Shown here in pieces: positions 25,525-33,977 of a DNA stretch of 64,000 bases (positions are counted from its first letter, which is position 1; the number at the start of each line of letters is the position of its first letter). The translations under genes and the position numbers were made by a program. The DNA lies in assembly GCF_002934685.1 (NCBI RefSeq), contig NZ_NKHL01000120.1, forward strand, positions 92,170 through 156,169. Reading direction: 5' to 3'. Origin of the DNA: Pseudomonas bohemica (GTDB taxonomy: Bacteria; Pseudomonadota; Gammaproteobacteria; Pseudomonadales; Pseudomonadaceae). A model generated the notes under the pieces. The model was not told the DNA's origin. It saw nothing but the letters and a program-made list of their open reading frames with translations, and ran no database searches.

Positions 25525-25668
25525 TCAGGCGCGCCAGTGGCTAAACCAATACCCATAAAAATAAGAAGCAGGGGAGGCGCTTGTCATTGCTTCCCACGCA
25601 GCAGTTTCCGCCACCGGACGCGAGGCGTCGGCAGGGCGCTGAAGCTGGTGAAGGATGGAAAGCAACAT
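25525..25668 (-). CDS. Aromatic amino acid leader peptide (attenuator sensor)
   Basis: A 47-codon frame with ribosome site GGAG seven bases before its ATG encodes a peptide that ends ASYFYGYWFSHWRA. Seven of the last twelve residues are Tyr, Phe or Trp, clustered just before the stop as in trpL and pheL leaders. It is followed by a terminator and then the DAHP synthase gene. Ribosome stalling on the Tyr/Phe/Trp codons when aromatic tRNAs are uncharged would favour an anti-terminator. The mechanism is inferred from known leaders; the codon cluster and terminator are directly visible. Confidence 0.85.
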   Translation of the reverse strand: MLLSILHQLQRPADASRPVAETAAWEAMTSASPASYFYGYWFSHWRA

Positions 25669-25878
25669 GAGCGGTCTCCGTGGAATGTCGGCGAGCTTAC
25701 TTCAGGGGCACGAAGTTATTCAATTGGAAATTCAATCGACGTGACGAATAGCGCTTTTCAGGGGGGTGAAGACGCAAATTGGCCGCGAGTCTGGTCAACC
25801 CCTCGGACGCCGGTAGAATGGCGCGCTGGGGCTTCGCGTGGCGAAGGCTGCCAGGTTCGGACGATTGGGAGATCTGCG

Positions 25879-26652
25879 ATGCGGATGAGTATAAGGCCCG
25901 GCGCGATGGTATTTGCAGTGGCTCAGTCACGCTCGGTGGCAGGGGATATCGAGGCGAATGTGCAGCGTCACCTTCGTTTCATGGAGACTGCCGCTGGACA
26001 TGGGGCAGATTTCCTGATGTTTCCCGAACTGTCGCTTACCGGCTACGAACCCACTGTAGCGCGCGACCTTGCACTCACGATTCATGACCCTCGGCTGCAG
26101 CCCATACGGGATATGGCGCGGGAACTGAAAATGGTAACGGTGGTGGGCGCGCCACTGCGTTCGGCAATCCCTGGCGAGGTATTGATCGCCGCACTCGTTT
26201 GTAGGCCCGATGGTGGGGGCGAACTGTACTCCAAGCAGCACCTGCACAGCGGGGAAGAGTCGGTTTTCAGTGCGGGAACCGGTGGTGCGCCAGTGGATAT
26301 TGGAGGCGAGTGACTGGGGTTGGCGGTGTGTGCCGATTTCAGTCTGGCCAGCCATGCACGAAAAGCGGCCGAAGCAGGCGCCACACTCTACGCCGCAAGC
26401 GTGCTGATCTCCGGTGGAGGTTATGAACATGACGCAGGTTTGCTCAGCGGCTATGCGCGAACTCATGGGATGTCGGTACTGATGGCCAACTATGCGGGCG
26501 TGACCGGCGGCTGGACGTCTGGTGGGCGCAGCGCACTCTGGGACGAAAACGGCGAGCTTGTCGCTGAAATGCCGGGGGCGCAGGAGGGGTTGCTGTTCGC
26601 GCAACGCACCGACGATGGCTGGTCGGCCACCACCGTTGCGGTCGCGCTCTAG
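25879..26652 (+). pseudogene. Carbon-nitrogen hydrolase (nitrilase superfamily) with an in-frame TGA
   Basis: Frame 1 encodes a nitrilase-fold amidohydrolase: N-terminal AVAQSRSVAGDIEANVQRHL, catalytic Glu in LMFPELSLTGYE, catalytic Lys region LYSKQHLHSGEE, then a TGA at 26311-26313, and in the same frame LGLAVCADFSLASHARKAA with the catalytic Cys and a normal C terminus. Full length would be about 257 residues, the family norm. The stop falls 5 codons before the nucleophile, so the 144-residue product would be inactive. A single transition from CGA or TGG would explain it; sequencing error is possible. The start ATG 25879 has GGGAG upstream. Confidence 0.8.
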
Positions 26653-27114
26653 ATGCCGGCGCTGACCGACAGCAAAGGCAAGGCGCTTCGACTGCGGCCT
26701 GCAACCGATCAGGACCTGACCTTCGCCCGGGAACTGACCCGCGTCAACATGCGCGACTATTACATTCGCTACGGTCTGGTGTGGCAGCCCGAAGCGTTCG
26801 ATGCCGAGTGGCCCAGACGCGAAAGCTATCTGGTTGAACAGGCTGGCAGGGTGATCGGGTTTCTCGGGCTGACCACTGAAAGCCACTACCTCTATGTGCG
26901 GGATGTGCAGTTGGTTGAGGCTTATCGCGGCGAAGGTGTAGGGCAGTGGATCATGACCTGCGTGGTGCAGATGGCCAGGGACAGGGGATGTGAAAGTGTT
27001 CGGCTCAAGGTGTTCAAGAGTAACCCGGCAGCGGATCTCTATCTCAGGCTTGGCTACTTTTATGTGGGTGAAGAGCCTGCCCTGTTCTGGATGGAGCGGC
27101 CAGTGAATCAGTGA
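26653..27114 (+). CDS. GNAT family N-acetyltransferase
   Basis: The 153-residue protein is a GNAT acetyltransferase, with the acetyl-CoA-binding motif A visible as VQLVEAYRGEGVGQWIMTCV and the C-terminal motif B region SNPAADLYLRLGYFYVGEE. It starts directly after the stop of the broken nitrilase gene (TAGATG), so it was translationally linked to that gene; the intact upstream reading frame may have been needed for good expression. Substrate unknown. Confidence 0.85.
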   Translation: MPALTDSKGKALRLRPATDQDLTFARELTRVNMRDYYIRYGLVWQPEAFDAEWPRRESYLVEQAGRVIGFLGLTTESHYLYVRDVQLVEAYRGEGVGQWIMTCVVQMARDRGCESVRLKVFKSNPAADLYLRLGYFYVGEEPALFWMERPVNQ

Positions 27115-27234
27115 CCGCGGGAACAAAGAAAGAGCGGCGGCATAGTCTTACCAACCCTGGGGTTAACAAGGCCATGTCTATTTATGCTCAGCGAAGAACT
27201 TTACTTCAGGTCTTACACAAGACTGGCCAACTAA

Positions 27235-27468
27235 CTAATCGGTCGATGCATCGGTTTTAGTGGCCGGTGCCGCCGGTATGACGCCTACTTTCATGCCCAA
27301 CAGCACCGCTACTTTATGTGACTCACCACGTCGACCTTTTTTTCGGCCAGAGAGAATCTGATAAGTCGTGGCCGGGTCTACGCTGTTTTCCCGGGCAAAC
27401 TCTTGAACAGATTTACCCTGCTCATCCAGCCAGGCCTTGGCTTGTGCTGCCGTGCGTATTCCGGGCAT
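27235..27468 (-). CDS. Small helix-turn-helix DNA-binding protein
   Basis: The 77-residue protein carries a compact HTH: AWLDEQGKSVQEFARENSVD followed by PATTYQILSGRKKGRRG, resembling phage-type Cro/gp-like regulators that occur widely in Pseudomonas. It is divergent from the XRE regulator at 27551, and three GTTCAA repeats abut its start codon. No ribosome site is visible before the ATG at 27468, so translation initiation is unusual or depends on a short leader. It may autoregulate. Confidence 0.75.
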   Translation of the reverse strand: MPGIRTAAQAKAWLDEQGKSVQEFARENSVDPATTYQILSGRKKGRRGESHKVAVLLGMKVGVIPAAPATKTDASTD

Positions 27469-27469
27469 A

Positions 27470-27495
27470 GTTCAAAACCGTTCAAGTTTGTTCAA
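27470..27495. promoter_or_regulatory. Operator candidate: three GTTCAA repeats at 10-bp spacing
   Basis: GTTCAA occurs at 27470, 27480 and 27490, exactly 10 bp apart, so all three face the same side of the helix. The array lies between the divergent regulators, just downstream of the proposed start of the minus-strand transcript and directly before its start codon, an ideal place for repression. Confidence 0.6.
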
Positions 27496-27505
27496 ATTTA
27501 TCTGG

Positions 27506-27533
27506 ATTCTACCATTCGTAAGGATGGGGTCAA
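27506..27533 (-). promoter_or_regulatory. Sigma-70 promoter candidate for the small HTH gene
   Basis: On the minus strand TTGACC (27533-27528) and TAGAAT (27511-27506) are 16 bp apart. Transcription would begin near 27499, giving a leader of about 30 bases that consists of the GTTCAA repeat array. Confidence 0.5.
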
Positions 27534-27550
27534 CAAGGTTATGCATTCAA

Positions 27551-27901
27551 ATGAGTGGAATTGGTGCCCGAATTAGGCAGGAGCGCGAGCGCTTGGGGCT
27601 TTCACAGCGAGCGTTTGGCGAAATTGGTGGTGTTGAGCCTAATGCGCAAGGCAAGTACGAAAGCGGTGACCGTACCCCCAAGGCCGATTATCTGGCGGCC
27701 GTGGCTGCCAAAGGTGTTGATGTGCTGTATGTGTTGACCGGCGTGCGTACGCCTTCGCCTATCGAGCATCTGACTGAGGTCGAGGAGTGGGTGTTGGGGA
27801 GCTACAGAACGCTGGTCAAAGAAGATCAGGACGCCATTCTTCGCCTGACGACCACGCTGGCGGAATATAAGGCGACCTATGCAACGGAAAGAAATCAATA
27901 G
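27551..27901 (+). CDS. XRE family helix-turn-helix regulator
   Basis: The 116-residue protein has a Cro/CI-type HTH at residues about 3-65 (IGARIRQERERLGLSQRAF and the recognition region NAQGKYESGDRTPKADYL), then a short helical tail. The frame is open to 27437, but ATG 27551 gives the usual MSGIGARIRQ start. It is divergent from the small HTH protein at 27468; a shared intergenic region with GTTCAA repeats suggests mutual control, as in prophage-type switches. No prophage structural genes are nearby. Confidence 0.85.
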   Translation: MSGIGARIRQERERLGLSQRAFGEIGGVEPNAQGKYESGDRTPKADYLAAVAAKGVDVLYVLTGVRTPSPIEHLTEVEEWVLGSYRTLVKEDQDAILRLTTTLAEYKATYATERNQ

Positions 27902-28107
27902 CAGGGGGAGACCGACATTTCGTTGCGGATGCATGCGTGCGTTTGAAGATTTTTTGCAGGTTTTATGGTCGATGATGATAGGTTGTCGGTATCGTTGTAG
28001 ATCATCTGTCAAGGCCAGCCCGACGTTGCTTCGCGCTAGGTCTTGCACTTTCTTTTTTGCTAAGGTGACGAGCTGTCGTCATTTGGATTGCTCCGTGAGG
28101 TGTCTGC

Positions 28108-28752
28108 TTGATTAGGGTGCTGGTTGTCGATGACCATGATCTGGTTCGGACAGGTATCACACGCATGCTCGCCGACATCGATGGTCTGCAGGTCGTCGGG
28201 CAGGCCGACTCCGGTGAGGAAGCATTGAAGAAAGCCCGCGAGCTCAAGCCGGATGTCGTGCTGATGGATGTGAAAATGCCTGGCATCGGCGGTCTTGAGG
28301 CCACGCGCAAATTGTTGCGCAGTCACCCGGAAATCAAAGTGGTCGCGGTGACGGTATGCGAAGAAGATCCGTTTCCAACCCGTTTGTTGCAGGCCGGAGC
28401 GGCAGGCTATATGACCAAGGGCGCGGGTCTGGCGGAGATGGTCCAGGCCATTCGCCTGGTGTTTGCCGGTCAGCGCTATATCAGCCCGCAGATTGCCCAG
28501 CAGCTCGCGCTCAAGTCTTTCCAGCCACAAACCAGCAATTCGCCGTTCGACCTGCTGTCCGAGCGGGAAATCCAGATCGCTCTGATGATCGTCGGCTGCC
28601 AGAAAGTGCAGACCATTTCCGACAAGCTCTGCCTCTCCCCGAAAACCGTGAATACCTACCGATACCGCATCTTCGAGAAGCTTTCGATCGGCAGTGACGT
28701 CGAGCTCGCCTTGCTGGCCGTGCGTCACGGCATGGTCGATGCCAGCGCCTGA
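28108..28752 (+). CDS. gacA: Response regulator GacA (TTG start)
   Basis: The 214-residue NarL-type response regulator has a receiver domain with phospho-acceptor Asp54 (VVLMDVKMPG) and a LuxR-type HTH (LSEREIQIALMIVGCQKVQT then CLSPKTVNTYRYRIFEKL). It is the GacA of the GacS/GacA system that drives Rsm small RNAs and secondary metabolism. The start is TTG at 28108, preceded by GAGG; no ATG fits the conserved MIRVLVVDDHDLVRTG N terminus. A TTG start has been described for gacA in related pseudomonads. uvrC starts one base after its stop. Confidence 0.96.
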   Translation: MIRVLVVDDHDLVRTGITRMLADIDGLQVVGQADSGEEALKKARELKPDVVLMDVKMPGIGGLEATRKLLRSHPEIKVVAVTVCEEDPFPTRLLQAGAAGYMTKGAGLAEMVQAIRLVFAGQRYISPQIAQQLALKSFQPQTSNSPFDLLSEREIQIALMIVGCQKVQTISDKLCLSPKTVNTYRYRIFEKLSIGSDVELALLAVRHGMVDASA

Positions 28753-28753
28753 A

Positions 28754-30577
28754 ATGACCCAACCGTTCGATCCCAGCGCCTTTCTTGCGACCTGCAGTGG
28801 CCGCCCCGGTGTATATCGCATGTTCGATACCGAGGGCCGGCTTCTTTATGTGGGCAAGGCCAAGAACCTGAAAAAGCGCCTCGCCAGCTATTTCCGCAAA
28901 ACCGGTCATGCGCCGAAAACCGGTGCACTGGTGGCGCGTATCTCTCAGATCGAAACCACCATCACCGCCAACGAAACCGAGGCGTTGTTGCTGGAGCAGA
29001 CGTTGATCAAGGAATCACGTCCGCCTTACAACATCCTGCTGCGTGACGACAAATCCTATCCCTATGTGCATTTGTCCGATGGCGAATTCCCCCGCCTGAG
29101 CATCCACCGTGGCGCGAAAAAGGCCAAGGGGCGTTACTTCGGGCCATACCCGAGCGCGGGGGCGATACGTGAAAGCCTGAGCATCCTGCAAAAAACCTTT
29201 CATGTCCGACAGTGCGAAGACAGTTTCTACAAGAATCGAACGCGGCCCTGCCTGCAATACCAGATCAAGCGCTGCAAGGCCCCTTGCGTCAACTTCGTAG
29301 AGCCGCAGGTGTACGCCGAAGACGTTCGCCACTCTGTGATGTTCCTTGAAGGGCGTAGCAATGCTCTGACCGACGAGTTGAACATGCTCATGGAGAAGGC
29401 CGCCATGGCGCTCAATTTCGAACAGGCTGCCGAGTTGCGTGACCAGATCGGCCTGCTGCGTCGGGTTCAGGATCAACAGAGCATGGAAAGCGGCAGTGGC
29501 GACGTCGACGTGGTCGCCGCTTTCGTTAATCCGGGCGGCGCCTGCGTGCATCTGATCAGTGTGCGCGGCGGCCGGGTCTTGGGCAGCAAGAACTTCTTCC
29601 CCCAAGTGGGTATCGAGGAAGAGGTCGGGGAAGTCATGTCGGCATTCCTGGCGCAGTATTTCCTTGGCGGCGGCGAGCGCGAACTACCGAGCGAGGTGAT
29701 CGTCAACGTGGTCAACGAAGACTTCCCTGCGCTGATCGAGGCCATCGACGCCTCTCGCGGCAAGGAAATCACCATCAGCCATCGGGTGCGCGGCACCCGG
29801 GCGCGCTGGCAGCAGTTGGCGGTGACCAACGCCGAGCAGGCGCTTGCAGCACGTCTGGCCAATCGTCAGCACGTCGCAGCGCGTTTCGAGGCCTTGGCCG
29901 AAGTTCTCAAACTGGATGAACCGCCGCAACGGTTGGAATGCTATGACATCAGCCATTCCAGCGGTGAAGCAACAGTGGCGTCGTGTGTGGTATTCGGGCC
30001 GGAAGGGCCGATCAAGTCCGATTACCGCCGCTACAACATTGAAGGCGTGACAGCGGGCGACGACTATGCGGCGATGCACCAAGCCTTGACCCGGCGCTTC
30101 GGCAAGATCAAGGACGGTGAGGGCAAATTGCCGGATATTCTGTTGGTCGACGGCGGCAAGGGGCAGTTGAACATGGCTCGTGACGTCATGAATGAATTGG
30201 CTGTGCCGGACCTGATCCTGCTGGGGGTGGCCAAGGGCACGACGCGCAAGGCCGGCTTCGAGACGCTGTACCTCAATGATGCCGCCAATGAGTTCACCCT
30301 GCGCGGCGACTCGCCGGCGCTGCATCTGATTCAGCAGATCCGCGACGAAGCCCACCGTTTTGCAATCACCGGGCACCGAGCGCGTCGGGGCAAGACCCGG
30401 CGTACATCGACTCTCGAAGGGGTGGCAGGCGTCGGGCCGACGCGGCGTCGTGACCTGCTCAAGCACTTCGGTGGCCTGCAGGAATTGTCCCGCGCGAGCA
30501 TCGAAGAAATCGCCAAGGCACCCGGAATCAGTAAAAAGCTCGCAGAGTTGATTTATGCGAGCCTGCACAGCGAGTAG
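28754..30577 (+). CDS. uvrC: Excinuclease ABC subunit C
   Basis: The 607-residue UvrC makes both incisions in nucleotide excision repair. It has an N-terminal GIY-YIG nuclease domain (PGVYRMFDTEGRLLYVGKAK), a UVR domain around residue 205 (ALNFEQAAELRDQIGLLRRV), the RNase H-like C-terminal nuclease (ECYDISHSSGEATVASCVVF) and a helix-hairpin-helix tail (GVAGVGPTRRRDLLKHFGG). Length is normal. The frame is open to 28694, but ATG 28754, one base after the gacA stop, gives the usual start. The gacA-uvrC arrangement is conserved in Gammaproteobacteria. Confidence 0.97.
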   Translation: MTQPFDPSAFLATCSGRPGVYRMFDTEGRLLYVGKAKNLKKRLASYFRKTGHAPKTGALVARISQIETTITANETEALLLEQTLIKESRPPYNILLRDDKSYPYVHLSDGEFPRLSIHRGAKKAKGRYFGPYPSAGAIRESLSILQKTFHVRQCEDSFYKNRTRPCLQYQIKRCKAPCVNFVEPQVYAEDVRHSVMFLEGRSNALTDELNMLMEKAAMALNFEQAAELRDQIGLLRRVQDQQSMESGSGDVDVVAAFVNPGGACVHLISVRGGRVLGSKNFFPQVGIEEEVGEVMSAFLAQYFLGGGERELPSEVIVNVVNEDFPALIEAIDASRGKEITISHRVRGTRARWQQLAVTNAEQALAARLANRQHVAARFEALAEVLKLDEPPQRLECYDISHSSGEATVASCVVFGPEGPIKSDYRRYNIEGVTAGDDYAAMHQALTRRFGKIKDGEGKLPDILLVDGGKGQLNMARDVMNELAVPDLILLGVAKGTTRKAGFETLYLNDAANEFTLRGDSPALHLIQQIRDEAHRFAITGHRARRGKTRRTSTLEGVAGVGPTRRRDLLKHFGGLQELSRASIEEIAKAPGISKKLAELIYASLHSE

Positions 30578-30609
30578 AATGCCCGCTCACCTCGTAGCCA
30601 GTTGTGCCG

Positions 30610-31170
30610 ATGAATATCCCTAATCTGATTACCGTATTACGTGTCCTGCTGATTCCGATCTTCATTCTGTTGTTTTATCTGCCGTATCACTGGAGCTACA
30701 TGGCCGCCAGTTCGGTCTTCGCTCTTGCAGCCGCCACCGACTGGCTGGACGGTTACCTGGCCCGTCGGCTGGAGCAGAGCACACCGTTCGGTGCGTTTCT
30801 CGATCCGGTCGCCGACAAGCTGATGGTCGCCGTGGCTTTGGTGTTGCTGGTGCAGGCCCACGCCAATTTCTGGTTGACCTTGCCGGCTGCGGTCATCATC
30901 GGACGCGAGATCGTGATATCGGCGTTGCGCGAATGGATGGCCGAACTGGGCGCGCGCGCTCAGGTAGCGGTGTCGAATCTGGGCAAATGGAAGACAGCAG
31001 CACAGATGCTCGCGCTGGTCATTCTGCTGGCCAACCCTCCGGCCTTCACCTTCTGGGTCGTGCTGGGTTACGTGCTGCTGATGATAGCGGCGGGGCTGAC
31101 CCTGTGGTCGATGGTGCAATACCTCAGAGCGGCCTGGCCGCACCTGCGGACCACCACAGAGGAAAAATAA
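30610..31170 (+). CDS. pgsA: CDP-diacylglycerol--glycerol-3-phosphate 3-phosphatidyltransferase
   Basis: The 186-residue membrane enzyme makes phosphatidylglycerol phosphate. The CDP-alcohol phosphotransferase signature is complete: DWLDGYLARRLEQSTPFGAF followed by LDPVADK. Four or more membrane spans flank it, beginning ITVLRVLLIPIFILLFYLP. ATG 30610 gives the usual MNIPNLIT start; an in-frame GTG at 30604 is an alternative. It completes the conserved gacA-uvrC-pgsA-tRNA-Gly block. Confidence 0.96.
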   Translation: MNIPNLITVLRVLLIPIFILLFYLPYHWSYMAASSVFALAAATDWLDGYLARRLEQSTPFGAFLDPVADKLMVAVALVLLVQAHANFWLTLPAAVIIGREIVISALREWMAELGARAQVAVSNLGKWKTAAQMLALVILLANPPAFTFWVVLGYVLLMIAAGLTLWSMVQYLRAAWPHLRTTTEEK

Positions 31171-31189
31171 GTTTTTTTAAATCAAGGGG

Positions 31190-31217
31190 TTGACGCGATC
31201 ATCTGAATCTATAGAAT
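31190..31217 (+). promoter_or_regulatory. tRNA-Gly promoter
   Basis: TTGACG (31190-31195) and TAGAAT (31212-31217) with a 16-bp spacer lie just before the tRNA gene; transcription would start near 31224. Confidence 0.7.
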
Positions 31218-31231
31218 GGCGCCCACACCAA

Positions 31232-31307
<76 letters not shown>

Positions 31308-31349
31308 GTTTACGATCTACAGACTTCCACTGATGTCTGTAAGCCATTG

Positions 31350-31376
31350 AAAAAAGGACCTTCGGGTCCTTTTTTC
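31350..31376 (+). terminator. Rho-independent terminator after tRNA-Gly
   Basis: AAAAAGGACC, loop TTCG, GGTCCTTTTTT: a perfect stem with a strong T-tract 43 bp after the tRNA. Confidence 0.9.
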
Positions 31377-31542
31377 GTTCCGGCGTCAACCGCTGAAATC
31401 CAGCACTATTCGGTGCATTTAAATCCCGATTTGGGTCCCGAATGAGGATCCTGGATTTGGATGTGCACTGAATCGGATTTTTGCTGGAGCACCTTGGATA
31501 GCAAGACGAGCATTTGGCCCCGACTCAGTTCAGGAGCTCTCT

Positions 31543-32164
31543 ATGGCACTCGCGGATACGACCGTTCGGCAAGCCCGGTTTGGGCAGTTATCCGCAAATC
31601 AGCCTCAAAGAAGCCCGTGCACTACGTGACGAGGCACGCGCTTTGGTCGCCCAAGGCATCAATCCCTATGAGTATCGTAAACAACTGCGGCTTGCTGTAC
31701 GTTTTGCGACAGAGCATACCGTCGAGGCCGTGTTCAATCAGTGGGTGGAGTTCCGAAGGCTGAGCCTGAAAGAAGGACGCCAGAGTACGCTCTCGCAGAT
31801 CTTGCGAATCTTCAACAAAGACGTCTTGCCCGTACTGAGTGGTAGGTCTATCCACGATATCAATCGTCACGATCTGCTGGATTTACTGAGCAGGATCGAA
31901 CAGCGCAAGGTCTTAACGACAGCCGGAAATGCCGAACCTGATTCAATCAATTGTTTCGCTATGCGCGGGTGAAAATCCATGGGCTGGAACACAATCCGGC
32001 TTTGCCCAAATGTACCGCCCTACATCGTCCCGCTGTCGGTTCAGGCGCTGGAGATAGTGCGGTATATGCTTGGTCAGGTTGTCCCCGCGCAACGTTACTT
32101 ATCTGCGCACCGAAGCGACCTTAGCAAGCGCGTCAGCGAAAACGTCCTTCAGAACAGTTTTTAA
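31543..32164 (+). pseudogene. P4-type tyrosine recombinase (integrase) remnant
   Basis: Pieces of a P4/DUF4102-type integrase lie in order but in different frames. ATG 31543 gives MALADTTVRQA, the normal start. Frame 2 then continues GLGSYPQISLKEARALRDEA and on through the core-binding domain to about 31950. LFRYARVKIHGLEHNPA appears in a shifted frame, and frame 1 has HRSDLSKRVSENVL near 32110, from the catalytic domain. The stretch between the start and the SLKEAR helix and the part with the catalytic Arg and His residues are deleted. Location right behind tRNA-Gly is the expected place for such an integrase. Confidence 0.85.
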
Positions 32165-32346
32165 CGTCCATAAGAAATAACAACAGGGCGCGTTACTATG
32201 CGATTGTATGATGTATAGGATTTCAGTTGATAAATTAAAAACATATTAGCTTAGCGCTCGAAGGCATTTCACAAGGACGATAGCAGCGCTTAAGGTCTTG
32301 CGCATACCGGCCAAAAGAGCCGCCAATCAGCAGGGAGAAAACGCGC

Positions 32347-33699
32347 ATGGCACACCCGCGACAGCTTAAATTCGGCGCAATCCTGACCGGGGTCGGCACG
32401 GCCCAGAATGAATGGCTGCATCCTGAGATTCCCGGTGATGCCAGTGTCGACATCGACTGGTATCGCCAATTGGCGCAGCAAGCCGAGGCGGCCAAGTTCG
32501 ATCTGGTGTTCATCGTCGACAGCCCCTACATCACCACCGATTCAGCGCCGCACTACCTCAACCGTCTGGAGCCGTTGACGCTGCTGTCGGCGTTAGCGGG
32601 CGCCACTTCGAAAATCGGCCTAGTGGCAACGCTGACCACGTCCTACACCGAGCCGTACAACGTCGCACGCCAGTTCGCTTCGCTGGACCTGATCAGCAAG
32701 GGCCGCGCAGGCTGGAACGTAGTCACTACCGGCCTTGAAGGCGCGGCAGGCAACTACGGCCGTGAAGAACACATTGACCACACCGACCGCTACCGTCGCG
32801 CCCGCGAGCACGTGCAAGTGGTGCAAGGTTTGTGGGACAGCTACGAAGACGACGCCTTCCCGCGTGACAAGCAGCGTCGGACGTTTCTGGACCCAAGCCG
32901 TCAGCATCGGCTGAACCACAAGGGCGAGTTTTTCTCGGTCACAGGACCGCTGAACATTGCCCGCTCGGCTCAGGGGCAGCCGGTGATTTTCCAGGCCGGG
33001 ATTTCTGAGTCCGGGCGTGCACTGGCGGGGGATCTGGCCGAGGGTATTTTTGCTGGCGTGGATAACTTCGAGGACGCGCAGGCGTATTACCAGGACGTCA
33101 AGCAACGCGCAGTGGCGGCGGGCCGCAATCCAGATCACATCACCATCCTGCCTGGCATCTCACCGATCATTGCCGACACTGACGAACAGGCGCGCGAGAT
33201 TGAGCGCGAGTTGCGCGGAGAACTCGATCTGGGCAAGGCCTTGGTGGCCTTGGGGCGGCCGTTCAACTACCACGATTTCAGTCAGTATCCGTTGGACGAG
33301 CCGTTCCCTGAACTGGGTGATCTAGGCTCAAACAGCTATCGCGGTCACGCCGAGCACATCAAAAACACCGCTCGGGAAAAAGGCCTGACATTGCGTGAAG
33401 CGGCCTTGCGTTTCGCCACGCGCTATTCCAGTTTTGTCGGTTCGCCGAAAACCGTGGCGGACGAGATCGAGCGCTGGTTTGTCGGGGGGGCGGTGGATGG
33501 CTTCAACATTCGTCTGAGTGCGCCGAGTGAGTTTGCGCGTTTTACCAATCAAGTCCTGCCGATCCTGCGCGAGCGCGGGCTGTTCCGCAGCGAATACAGC
33601 CACGACACCCTGCGTGGGCATTTGGGCTTGCCGGTGCCGGTCAATCGGCATGCGCGTCAGGTGCAGGTTGAGGTGCAGGAGCCGTTGGCGACGGCTTGA
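32347..33699 (+). CDS. NtaA/SnaA/DszA-type flavin-dependent monooxygenase
   Basis: The 450-residue LLM-class flavin monooxygenase appears intact: N-terminal KFGAILTGVGTAQNEWLHPE, TTSYTEPYNVARQFASLDL, RAGWNVVTTGLEGAAGNYG, and C-terminal HLGLPVPVNRH. It opens the plus-strand side of the organosulfur region and faces genes for sulfonate uptake, a SfnB-like enzyme and TauD, so a sulfur-containing substrate is likely (inference). It shares overall layout with the gene at 342-1661 but is not a recent duplicate. Confidence 0.87.
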   Translation: MAHPRQLKFGAILTGVGTAQNEWLHPEIPGDASVDIDWYRQLAQQAEAAKFDLVFIVDSPYITTDSAPHYLNRLEPLTLLSALAGATSKIGLVATLTTSYTEPYNVARQFASLDLISKGRAGWNVVTTGLEGAAGNYGREEHIDHTDRYRRAREHVQVVQGLWDSYEDDAFPRDKQRRTFLDPSRQHRLNHKGEFFSVTGPLNIARSAQGQPVIFQAGISESGRALAGDLAEGIFAGVDNFEDAQAYYQDVKQRAVAAGRNPDHITILPGISPIIADTDEQAREIERELRGELDLGKALVALGRPFNYHDFSQYPLDEPFPELGDLGSNSYRGHAEHIKNTAREKGLTLREAALRFATRYSSFVGSPKTVADEIERWFVGGAVDGFNIRLSAPSEFARFTNQVLPILRERGLFRSEYSHDTLRGHLGLPVPVNRHARQVQVEVQEPLATA

Positions 33700-33783
33700 T
33701 ACTGGTCCTTGGGAGACTCTTTCTTCTGTGACCGGATCGCGGTTTTTTTAGGACCCGTGGGAGCGGATTTATGTTTGGTGCGC

Positions 33784-33823
33784 ATAAAAAAACAGGCCGC
33801 CCCCTGCCAAAGGAGCAGCCTGT
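33784..33823 (-). terminator. Terminator for the minus-strand organosulfur transcript
   Basis: Read on the minus strand, ACAGGCTGCTCC and the imperfect complement GGGGGCGGCCTGT form a stem followed by TTTTTTT. It lies downstream of the minus-strand gene ending at 33978. Confidence 0.6.
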
Positions 33824-33853
33824 AAAAAACCTTGATCAAACACAAATCTGTTG

Positions 33854-33938
33854 GAACGAGGCTTGCGCGCGAAGAAGTTGGCACCTCGGTTTTACCTGAC
33901 ACTCCGTGTGGTTAACTTCGCGCGCAAGCCTCGCTTCA
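33854..33938. repeat. REPIN-type inverted repeat
   Basis: CGAGGCTTGCGCGCGAAGAA and the facing arm TTCGCGCGCAAGCCTCG enclose about 45 bp. The arm sequence differs from the repeats at 7450 and 10642, so it belongs to another REP subgroup. Confidence 0.7.
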
Positions 33939-33977
33939 ACGGGTCTGCGGCGACCGTTCTAAAAGGCCTGGTTTCAC

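Noticed and set aside
26311..26313. Selenocysteine at the in-frame TGA of the nitrilase gene
   Set aside because: The site is not the catalytic residue, the catalytic Cys is present five codons later, and no SECIS-like hairpin is evident directly after the TGA.
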